The notes under the pieces were generated by a model. That model ran no database searches. It was given only the letters and a program-made list of their open reading frames with translations, and was not told where the DNA came from. A stretch of 64,000 bases of DNA from Mastigias papua (Eukaryota > Cnidaria > Scyphozoa > Rhizostomeae > Mastigiidae): the NCBI GenBank assembly GCA_964019165.1, contig OZ025270.1, forward strand, positions 7,778,186-7,842,185, written 5' to 3'. Within the stretch, counting starts at the first letter, position 1. Each line of letters starts with the position of its first letter. A program made the position numbers and the translations under genes. Below are positions 9,416 through 18,075 of this stretch, piece by piece.

Positions 9416-11386
9416 ATAAGAGTTATTTGGCTATCCCGTGAGGTTCCTACCGAGTGGAAAAGTGCATGTACGATATTGATTCATAAAAAGGGCGAAACCT
9501 CTGAACCAGCCAATTTTAGACCAATAACATTAGAGAGTGTTCCACTGAAAATTCTGACATCATGTATAAGAGATTCTATGTTTACTTTCTTATCAAACAA
9601 TGGGTATTTAGAGCACCGTATTCAACAGGGATTTCTTCCTAAACTCTCAGGTACTTTTGAACACACTGCACAAATGGCTAATATAATCAACAAAGCCAGA
9701 ATTAAACAACGGTCTCTGGTCATTACCTTGCTTGATCTCAAAAATGCCTTTGGTGAAGTTCATCATAACTTGATTCCAGCTGTGCTATCATACCACCACA
9801 TTCCTGATGAAATACAATACTTGATTCGCAGTCTTTATACTGATTTCCGCACTTCAATTGTAACTAATAGCTACCAAACACCATTTATTAAAGTTGGTCG
9901 AGGTGTTCTCCAGGGGGACTGTCTTAGCCCATTAACTTTCAACCTTTGCTTTAATACATTCATCCACTATATTTCTAATCAGAAATTCAATCAATTTGGC
10001 TTTTCTCTTGACTCCCTTTGCCCTGTCCGCTGGTTTCAATTCGCAGACGATGCTGCCGTTATAACTGGCCTTGAAAAAGAAAACCAATTGCTTCTCAATC
10101 ATTCCTCTCGATGGTGCACATGGGCAGGAATGGTAATTAGAGTTGATAAATGTTCAACGTTTGGTATAAAGAAGGCTTCAACTTCCTCTACACAATTTCT
10201 TCCAAAACTCATCATAAATAACGTTCTTGTTCCCTCGGTTGACAATGGCAAATCATTTAGGTATTTAGGCCGATATTTCAATTTCAGCATGAATAACCTA
10301 CAGCATATGTCTGATCTCCTTGATATAACTACTACTCTTATGACTAAAATCAATGATCTACCTTGTCATCCAAAAAACAAGCTCCTCATCTATCATCGCT
10401 TTCTGCTATCTAAAATCTCATGGAATTTAACTGTCGCCGATATTTCTAAAACGTGGATAGTTGAAAACCTTGACAGCATTGTCTCCAAATACATCAGGCA
10501 ATGGCTTGAGCTCCCCATAAGTGCCACTCTGAGTAGTCTTATTATTAATAAATCGAAATATGGTATGAGCCTTGTTCTTCCCTCCACAAAGTTTGTGCAA
10601 TGCCAGACAACTATTAGGGATGCTTTGAAATCGTCTCCCAACCATGATATTGTTAATCTTTGGAATGAAACAAGCCATCACACCAATATCCAATACGATC
10701 AATATAGAAATACTAAGCATGCACTAAAGGCCATCCAGACTCACCACGAAGACAGAGTTCGTACTCTGGCTCTGGCTACTAGAAAAAACCTTCATAAATG
10801 GTCTCTCGCCCAGTCACCATCTTGTTCTTTCTGTTTACAAAATGAAACTTTGCAGCATATAGTATCAAGCTGCAAAAGCTATCTCGACCATGGACGATAC
10901 AATTGGAGGCACGATTCAGTTCTCTTGTGTCTTTCAAAAAGTTTGTCATATTTCCCTGAATGGTCTATTTATGCTGATTCACCTTCATTTCTAACACCAA
11001 GCTTGATTAGTGGGGATGCACTTAGACCGGATCTCATCTTGCATAATAAACATAAGAATACTTTATACATCCTTGAACTTACGGTTGGTTTTGAGAGTTA
11101 TCTCAAGGTCAACAGTGACCGTAAGCTGAATAAATATAAGTCCCTTGTTCTCTCTCTATCGTCTTCATATAATGCGGTACACTTTGTGAATGTTTCAATG
11201 AGCGCTATAGGAGTATTGGATAATTCGTGTCATTCACTGGTCAAGATGATGAAAGACTTGGACATGTCAGAGACCCTTCAACGTCATATAATTTCGAAGA
11301 TCATGAACATATCTATTCGCTGTACTTATTATATATTTTGCTGCCGAAACAAAGACTGGTCTAATCCAGCCTTAATGGACTTCTAA
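9380..11386 (+). CDS. Family B copy B5, RT-finger-RLE ORF with an in-frame deletion
   Basis: The frame is open from about 9380 (RCPYLRSFITEVIRVIW), upstream of RT motif 1, for about 668 codons. It shows ACTILIHKKG, FRPITLESVPLK, LLDLKNAFGEVHHNL, GVLQGDCLSPLTF, FQFADDAAV (about 10,036), YLGRYFNF, CSFC...H...C (about 10,822-10,875), RPDLIL (about 11,025) and LELTVGFES (about 11,080). Against B1, about 45 residues including the KNIFNF block are missing between THHEDRVR and ALATRKNLHKW, with the frame kept. N-terminal fingers are absent through 5' truncation. It is the longest open family B frame here. Confidence 0.85.
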   Translation, partial: RCPYLRSFITEVIRVIWLSREVPTEWKSACTILIHKKGETSEPANFRPITLESVPLKILTSCIRDSMFTFLSNNGYLEHRIQQGFLPKLSGTFEHTAQMANIINKARIKQRSLVITLLDLKNAFGEVHHNLIPAVLSYHHIPDEIQYLIRSLYTDFRTSIVTNSYQTPFIKVGRGVLQGDCLSPLTFNLCFNTFIHYISNQKFNQFGFSLDSLCPVRWFQFADDAAVITGLEKENQLLLNHSSRWCTWAGMVIRVDKCSTFGIKKASTSSTQFLPKLIINNVLVPSVDNGKSFRYLGRYFNFSMNNLQHMSDLLDITTTLMTKINDLPCHPKNKLLIYHRFLLSKISWNLTVADISKTWIVENLDSIVSKYIRQWLELPISATLSSLIINKSKYGMSLVLPSTKFVQCQTTIRDALKSSPNHDIVNLWNETSHHTNIQYDQYRNTKHALKAIQTHHEDRVRTLALATRKNLHKWSLAQSPSCSFCLQNETLQHIVSSCKSYLDHGRYNWRHDSVLLCLSKSLSYFPEWSIYADSPSFLTPSLISGDALRPDLILHNKHKNTLYILELTVGFESYLKVNSDRKLNKYKSLVLSLSSSYNAVHFVNVSMSAIGVLDNSCHSLVKMMKDLDMSETLQRHIISKIMNISIRCTYYIFCCRNKDWSNPALMDF

Positions 11387-11635
11387 CAATGACTTATATT
11401 TCTATCTGTTTCATTTTCCTGTTCTTTTTCACTCTCTATTTCTTTTTGGTCTACGTTTTTTTTTTCATTATTATTATCATTATTATTATTTATTTATTTT
11501 TAGTACTATCATTTCCGTTTTATTGTTAACACATTATCTACCGATGTTGAAACAGCCAATTTTACACTGCCTTTTATTAGTGAGGTGTACAATTGTAATT
11601 TAATTGTTATGATAGAATGAAGATGTTTTAAAAAA

Positions 11636-11637
<2 letters not shown>
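11387..11637 (+). other. B5 3' UTR
   Basis: T-rich tail with an internal ATT tract (about 11,467-11,495), ending in TTTTAAAAAAA against TTA microsatellite. Confidence 0.6.

Positions 11638-11695
<58 letters not shown>
11638..11695. repeat. (TTA)n microsatellite
   Basis: A perfect TTA tract of about 58 bp. It lies between the B5 tail and the 3' end of the minus-strand LINE, so the LINE also ends in this repeat. Confidence 0.95.
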
Positions 11696-11697
<2 letters not shown>

Positions 11698-11944
11698 AAA
11701 TATTTAAGGAGGGTTGCCCTTCAGCTACAGCTGCTTTTCAAGGGGCTCTCCATTTAAATACAATACATGTTTTGAAAAATAAATTTGAAAAGAAAAAAAA
11801 ATGCCTAATTACAATGTCTACTACCTAAAAGCGATATACCGTTATATAAAATATTATTTACAAAATTATTAAAGATACAATGATAAAAGTACAAAAAATA
11901 TATTGGTAAAAAAAAGAAAAAAATAATTTCAAGCTATATACAAT
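11696..11944 (-). other. 3' UTR of LINE copy 1 with a conserved stem
   Basis: On the minus strand it contains GCCCCTTGAAAAGCAGCTG followed by TAGCTGAAGGGC, which can fold (GCCCTT with AAGGGC), then CCTCCTTAAATAT and TTA repeat. The same segment follows LINE copy 2 at 44,560-44,620, so this is the LINE 3' recognition end. Confidence 0.7.
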
Positions 11945-13237
11945 TCATGCATCATGCATCAAAGACATTTTAAAGGAGGCAAGGTTAGGTGCTAGCTTCG
12001 ATTCTGTTGGTAGGCTGTTCCACATTTTCGAGCCCTTGTAGGAGAAGCCCTTCTGCCCATTAGAGGAATTCCTCTTTGGCAGCTTGAGATCTGTGGCAGT
12101 ATTTCGTAGATTATACGTGGCCTCAGAAAAGTTTGCAACCAACATGTCGAAGAGGTACTGAGGGGCAAGCCCATTTCTAGCTTTGTAGACAAGTACTTGC
12201 GTTTCATATTGGATAAGTTCTTCGATCGTTTTCCAACCTAGGCCCATGATTAAAGGTTTGCTAGGAGCATCAAAATTGCTTCCAGTTATTATTCTGGCTG
12301 CGCGATTCTGAAGCTTCTGTAGTTGCTGTAATTCAGTAAGTCCACAGACACCCCAGACTGTGCAACAGTAGCGAAAATGTGGATCGACCAAACCAGCGTA
12401 CAGAGTTTTAAGTGACTCAAAAGGTAAAAACCTTTTGGCACACCGTATCAGCCCAAGAGATCGAGAAATCATATTTCTAGTTTTAATCATCTTATGGCTC
12501 CCACCAACGGCAGCGTTGAGTTTCCGTTTGCAAAAGACCATGTAATGGTCGCTCAACGCTACTTTATGTACCCCCGAATCTAAAACATTGTCCGTGCAAG
12601 TCGTAGCTATATGGTGAATGAGTGTAGATGTTGATAATGTGACCCTAGTTGGTTCTTTAATAATCTGTTTAAGACTGAACAGCTGGTATAAATTAAGTAA
12701 ATGCCTGGAATTGCTATCCGACGAAAGTCCCTCCAATTCCTGGGATAGATCGCAGTTTATATCACCCATAAGAATGATTTCCTTGCCCTCTTTATCAAGA
12801 TATGAAAGAACTCTTTCTGATTTTTGAAAGGTGCAAACTGGATCGTTTGGGGGCCTATACCAGGCAACAAAGAGAAAAGATTTGCATTTTAGTGGTTGGA
12901 TTTCAATGCAGAGTAACTCAATATTTTCAACAGGGATATCTTTCCTGAGTAGGAACTTAAGGTTATCTTTGACATATATGGAGATCCCGCCACCACAGCG
13001 AGATCTATCAAGGCGCAGCTGCTTATACCCATTGATGTCTGTAATTTGATGCTCGATTGAGTAATCTAGCTTAGTCTCGTTTAATGCTAATATATCTAAT
13101 CCCATACTGTTCACTAGAATTTTAACTTCGTCCAAGTGACTTCTTAGCCCATTAACATTCAGGGATGCCATCATAGAATGGCTAGCACCAACCTGCGCTC
13201 CTCTAGTGTGCTTGTCACCCGCTAAACGAGTGAGCAT
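11945..13237 (-). pseudogene. CR1/L2-like LINE copy 1 ORF2: AP endonuclease joined to RT tail, RT core missing
   Basis: The ATG at 13237 overlaps the end of ORF1 by about 23 nt. The N-terminal part is an APE-type endonuclease: SLNVNGLRSHLDE, LALNETKLD (catalytic Glu), SRCGGGISIYVKD, WYRPPNDP, MGDINCDLS and LSDHYMVF (catalytic Asp-His). After KMIKTRNM the frame goes straight to the RT C-terminal tail (FRYCCTVWGVCG, LQNRAARIITGS, SFSYKGSKMWNSLP). The whole RT palm with its YADD is missing, yet the joined ORF of about 430 codons is open. It cannot supply RT. The join could be a genomic deletion or a retrocopied RNA-level join. Confidence 0.8.
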
Positions 13238-14477
13238 GAAGATTGCTTGCAAACAAATGATATCCCTCAGGGGTAAGATGCATGCCCCATTTATCTATAT
13301 GTTTGAATGCAATGTTAGAATTGTTAAGGAAGTCCCAACCATTTGAAAAGCAGTTACGCTCCAGCGCAGCATTAGACTCAACGATGTATAGATTTTTCGG
13401 TGTGTCATACTTCTGTAGGAGAATCGAGGATACAATTATTCGAACGTTGGGGTTGACCTCCTTGAGCCTTTTACATGCCAAAGTAATGTTTTCTACAACC
13501 TTTTCTTGACTAATGCCTTTACTAATGTCATTACTGCCCACGTGTATAACAACTTCATCAACACTTGGTAAGATACTATTGACTGATCCCCTATGTTTCG
13601 ACATGAGTTGACCACTTAGTAGACCTCCGATACCTTTGGCAATAAAACAGTTGGCGAGAAAATCCGATTCACCAACTCGTCGAACATGAGAGTCTCCTAG
13701 AAGGAGGACCTTCTTTGAAGCATTAGATTTACTATTATTATCGTAACTTTCGTCATCTTGCTTCGGATTAATTTTCCTGGTAACACTGCAGATGTTACTG
13801 CTTTTGGATGCCACTTGGGAGCCTTTGGAGGAATGAGAGTTGCTTTTTTTGCTTCTGCTGTTCCTTTTGTTCTTGCCACTATTATTCCATTCGCCATGGT
13901 ATATTTGATTGTTGGCGTTAACATCAATATTCCTGTTATTGTTGACATTGTAATTGTGGTTTTTGTTTTTAATATTTGTTGTCTTCTTGTTATAAGATGT
14001 TTGTTCGCGTTCTTTTTTTGCACTGTTGGGATTTATTTTGGTGTTTAATTCTGATTTATGTCTAAGATATTGCTGATGTTTGCGAGCTTGGACTTCTTTT
14101 AATTGAGTGGCTAAGTCATGCTGTATTTTATCCTTTTTACTGTTCGAGTGGGCGATAGGATCAATAGGGTGTATCTTTGTGCTTGGAATTTGTTCGTATT
14201 GTATGTTTGTTTGTTTGTTCGAGGTGGTATTAATCAGCTCCAATTGGGTATTCAACTTTAATCTCAGGTCACAGTTTTCTTTAAGGAGCCTTTCGTTTTT
14301 AGAACCCAATTCATCAATCTTTAATTGGAGGCCCCTTATATCGTCTGTCAGCTTCCCCACGATATTTAAAAATACCATGAAGTCTTTTTTCTCGATAGGG
14401 CTGTTTTGTCCATTGAATTGTAGTTCAGCATGCGGGGTAGGAAATTCAAAATTATTGGGATCATTCAAGTTAATCAT
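13215..14477 (-). CDS. CR1/L2-like LINE copy 1 ORF1 with SGNH esterase domain
   Basis: This 420-codon frame has a coiled-coil N-terminal part (about residues 25-90, Leu/Glu/Lys-rich), a low-complexity Asn/Lys/Ser linker (about 140-255) and a C-terminal SGNH hydrolase/esterase (about 270-420). The Ser block is VLLLGDSHVRR, the Gly-Asn block VIHVGSNDIS, and the last block DKWGMHLTPEG holds the Asp/His pair. Esterase ORF1 proteins are known from CR1-clade LINEs and are thought to act in the retrotransposition RNP. The 5' end meets family A copy A4, so upstream ORF1 sequence (the winged helix seen in copy 2) is lost. All esterase blocks look intact. Confidence 0.8.
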   Translation of the reverse strand: MINLNDPNNFEFPTPHAELQFNGQNSPIEKKDFMVFLNIVGKLTDDIRGLQLKIDELGSKNERLLKENCDLRLKLNTQLELINTTSNKQTNIQYEQIPSTKIHPIDPIAHSNSKKDKIQHDLATQLKEVQARKHQQYLRHKSELNTKINPNSAKKEREQTSYNKKTTNIKNKNHNYNVNNNRNIDVNANNQIYHGEWNNSGKNKRNSRSKKSNSHSSKGSQVASKSSNICSVTRKINPKQDDESYDNNSKSNASKKVLLLGDSHVRRVGESDFLANCFIAKGIGGLLSGQLMSKHRGSVNSILPSVDEVVIHVGSNDISKGISQEKVVENITLACKRLKEVNPNVRIIVSSILLQKYDTPKNLYIVESNAALERNCFSNGWDFLNNSNIAFKHIDKWGMHLTPEGYHLFASNLHAHSFSG

Positions 14478-14485
14478 TCATATGT

Positions 14486-16649
14486 CATGCAGAATCCAGA
14501 AGAGGCGCCTGAATGGCTCACAGAAGGGACAACATATCTCCTTCCAAAATCCGAAGCAACCATACACCCCCAAAATTACAGATCAATTACCTGTTTATCA
14601 ACGACATACAAACTTCTAACGTCAATACTCACCGACCGAATGTACTCCTTCCTTGAGCGAAATTCAGTTTTACCACAAGAGCAAAAAGGATGCAAAAGGA
14701 ACTCGTATGGATGTAAAGACCAGCTCCTTATAAACAAAATGGTTTTAGAAAACTGCCGTAAAAGTAAACGGAATCTTAGTACTGCCTGGATTGACTACAA
14801 GAAAGCCTTTGATAGTGTTTCGCATGAATGGATACCAAAAGCTCTTCAGCTGTATAAGATCTCACCTATAATTTCTAATTTTCTCAGCATTAGTATGACC
14901 AAATGGAAAACTCGTCTATTTCTCTCACACAATACTGGCACTCGTAGGTCTGAATGTCTTAGAATCAAACGAGGGATTTTTCAAGGTGACTCTCTTTCGC
15001 CACTTCTCTTTTGCATGGCCATCATACCTCTGTCAAGTGAATTGAACACAGACTATGGCTATAGGATTTTTGAAACAAAAGTGAACCACCTTTTCTACAT
15101 GGATGACCTTAAGCTTTTCGCTAGGAATGATTATGAACTAGAAGGTCTCTTAACTACAGCAAAAGGATTTAGCAATGACATTGGAATGGAGTTTGGACTT
15201 GATAAGTGCGCTAAAGCATCGTTTCTTAGAGGTGCCCTTAAGAAAACTGCAAATATCAGTCTTGACTTTGATACTATCATTAGAGAGCTAGAACCAGGAG
15301 AATCATATAAGTATTTAGGAGTGCATGAATGTAATGGGATAAACCATTCTGCTATGAAGGAAAAGGTTAGAAAAGAGTATTACAGAAGAATCAGATTAGT
15401 ACTAAAGACAGAGCTCAATTCCAAAAGCCGTATTGCGGCAATAAACACATTAGCCGTCCCTGTTGTTCAATACAGCTATAACATCATTAACTGGAACCTC
15501 CTTGACCTCCAAAGAATGGATAGACAGACTAGAAATTTGCTGACATCACGCCGTATGCATCATCCCAAAGCAGATGTTGACTGTTTGTACTTGCCTAGGA
15601 GTAATGGTGGTAGGGGAATGATACAACTTGAAATGGCGTACAAAACTACCACTATAGCAATGTCAGCATACCTATCAACAACTTCTGATTGGATGTTAAA
15701 GTTAGTTTACCAGCACCACAAAAGTAATAAGCTGCATTCAGTTGTGAAAGAAGCACGAATTTACGAAAAAGACTTGGATTTTAACATTGGAACCCCTCCA
15801 CATCCTGATCTGCCAGCCACAAAACAAGCCAAGATGGTCAAACAAGCTGCCAAAGCCTGTGGTCTGACACAGCTAGGTGAGAAATGGCTTAAAAAGCCAC
15901 TACATGGAAAGTATAATCTCCGATGCCAGAAAGCTGATGTTGATGTAACTGCAACCCATCAGTGGTTACGGAGCTCTGGACTTAAGTCAGAAATTGAAGG
16001 TTTCATTATAGCTGCCCAAGACCAATCTTTGTTTACAAGAAACTACCAGGCAAACATTCTAAAGACTGGTGTAGATGATAAATGTAGGTTTTGTGACAAA
16101 TTCACTGAAACAATTGATCATCTTATAGCTAGTTGCTCGATACTAGCACCAACCGAATACATGAACCGCCATGATAGAGTAGGCCAGTATCTACATTGGA
16201 CCATATGTAAACATTATCGGTTATCAACACACACTAATTGGTTTGAGCACCACCCCCAACCTGTAGTTGAAGGAGAAAATGTATCGATCCTCTGGGATTT
16301 CTCTATACACACTGATCGTACTATTCAAGCGAACAGACCAGACATCATAATAAAAGACTACAAAGAACAAACTTGTCTCTTAATAGATATGAGTATCCCT
16401 ACAGACCAGAACATCGCTGTTAAAGAATTTGATAAACTCAGCAAGTATAAAGACCTTGAAATTGAAATTGGCAGAATGTGGAACTTGAAAGCAACAACAG
16501 TACCTGTGATTGTAGGCGCTCTTGGAATGATAAAAAAGGGCTGCCAAGAGCATCTTGACAAGATCCCAGGACAACCACAACTCCAGAAAATCCAACAAAT
16601 AGTATTGAAAAGCACAGCTCATATTTTGCGGAAGACTCTCTCTATTTAA
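14486..16649 (+). CDS. Family A copy A4, RT to RLE, N-terminus missing
   Basis: Family A homology starts near 14,486 (NPEEAPEWLTEG), beside the LINE ORF1 start. About 720 codons are open: NYRSITCLSTTYKLL, GCKDQLLINKM, WIDYKKAFDSVSHEW (motif A), GIFQGDSLSPLLF, FYMDDLKLF (palm, about 15,095), YKYLGV, CRFC...H...C (about 16,083-16,135), RPDIII (about 16,335), LLIDMSIPTDQN and KYKDLEIEIGRMW. All catalytic motifs are retained and only the N-terminal Myb-like part is missing. Codons 5' of 14,486 in this frame are antisense to the LINE and not part of the element. Confidence 0.85.
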
Positions 16650-16774
16650 CTTTTAGTTTTGTTTTAATTGATGTTTTCGTTTCTCAGACCTTTGTTGACC
16701 TTAGGTCACTGGGGTGATCCGGTCAGCAATTGTACTAGATAGCAAATGTGAAGAAATAGTAAATAATAATAATA
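16650..16774 (+). other. A4 3' UTR and TAA tract
   Basis: Short tail with CAATTGTACTAGATAG, ending in AATAATAATAATAA at 16,762-16,774. The A5 leader starts right after it. Confidence 0.6.
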
Positions 16775-17161
16775 AAAAGTCAAGGGTTATTGGAGGAGTA
16801 GTACCTTTCCTAGATGGCCTCGTGTGGCGTCCTAGACTGGCCTCCCCAAGCCCAGCACCATGTGAAGCGCAAGTCAATAGCCTCTCCGTGGTGAAGATCG
16901 GCCGTGCGTGGTGAAGAGCCACATCCTACTAGAGGTGACCTTGTGCTAAGCAGAACACGGCGGATCTAGGGGAGAACAACCCCGAAAAAAAATCCGTAAT
17001 TCAAGGTGTTAACCGTGCTGATGAATGGATGGTAGCAATGTTGTGCTGTCACTAACGGAACCTGGTAGGAAGTGGCGGACCTATATAGTAAATAGCCTAA
17101 TCTTATGTGCCGGGCAACGTAGGATCGACAGCTTAAACCCGTGCGTGTACATTATATTCTA
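16775..17161 (+). promoter_or_regulatory. A5 5' UTR, structured leader with partial HDV-like ribozyme features
   Basis: From AAAGTCAAGGG onward this leader matches the A9 leader at 58,770 over about 270 bp, so it is the true 5' end of the element next to TAA. Possible pairings are TTTCCTAGA (16,806-16,814) with TCTAGGGGA (16,965-16,973), nine pairs including two G.U, and a hairpin TTGTG (16,941-16,945)/CACGG (16,956-16,960) followed by CGGAT. In HDV-like ribozymes, known at the 5' ends of R2 elements, a C before purine-A follows such a P4 hairpin. The long gap between the P2-like and P3-like strands does not fit the standard fold. Confidence 0.45.
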
Positions 17162-18075
17162 ATGGGAGATATTAATCATGATAATCGAATTGAACATTCA
17201 ACTAACATAATTCATGGTGCTTCAAATATTTCAGTGGCACAACAGATTTGTGTTGATAAAAATGAAGACCATAGGGAAAACAGTGCACATAGAAAAACAA
17301 TTGGAGGGTGGAGAGAAAATGAAAAGATTAGAATAGTACAAATTGATATGGAAGAAAGGCAAAAAGGATATGGTTTTATGAAGAGAATTAAAGACCGATG
17401 GGACATAGAATTTCCATTAAGAAGACAAATAACCGCCCAAAAAATCTTTGTGATAATGCTAGGCGCTTCAGGAAAAGCTTGGGAACGCAAGCAGTAATGC
17501 AGATAACAATTGATAACAGAGGAAGTGTGACGAAAGATAAAAACCTTCAATGGACGTTAGAAATGAAAGTAGCACTTGTGCAGATTGACACCGAAGAAAG
17601 GCAGAAAGGGAGAGGGTTCGTGAGAAGAGTTAAGGACAGGTGGGATGTTGAATATCCTATATACGCAGGAATGATAGGAGCACAGACACTTAGAGATAAT
17701 GCGACAAGGTTTAGAAAAGAGGCGGAAATATCGAACTTGGTACTGGTTAGAAAGAGGAATCTGGTGGCCCCTTTTGAAGAGGGATTAGAACCTAATAGAA
17801 CAAGTGAATGTGGTGACAGAAATCAAGGGACAAATACATATGAAGAGGAAATGAATACATTAGAGGAAATGATGGAAGAAACATTTGATGAAGTGGAGGA
17901 TCTACAAGACAGAAGCGAGAATGAACTGACTGAAGAAGATAAGACCCTTGACATCATATTTCTGGCAGAATTAGAGAAATTAGAGAGAAGTAATTTTACT
18001 GAGTTACAAGAGAGAGCTAAATTACCAAAACAAAAGATGCCAGATGAATTAGTTGAGAGATCAAATAGAGTATAA
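17162..18075 (+). pseudogene. Family A copy A5 N-terminal region: two tandem Myb/SANT-like domains, frame-shifted
   Basis: Reading starts at ATG 17162. The first domain (WRENEKIRIVQIDMEERQKG, RIKDRWDIEFP) runs to about 17,440, then needs a -1 shift at CCAAAAAATC to continue as NLCDNARRFRK. A second, very similar domain follows in that frame (WTLEMKVALVQIDTEERQKG, RVKDRWDVEYP, TLRDNATRFRKE, about 17,550-17,730). An acidic Glu-rich linker comes next, ending at the stop at 18,075. Doubled Myb-like repeats suit sequence-specific DNA binding. The last 23 nt overlap the RT ORF in another frame (+1). Confidence 0.65.

Noticed and set aside
13697..14048. Frames with hydrophobic or Lys/Thr-rich translation opposite and beside LINE ORF1
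   Set aside because: They overlap the Asn/Lys linker of ORF1 in other frames; no motif and biased composition.
18053..18060. TTG as a true start codon for the A5 RT ORF
   Set aside because: In a eukaryotic element a TTG start directly after a stop is more likely just the edge of an open frame; translation probably depends on the upstream ORF or is broken.
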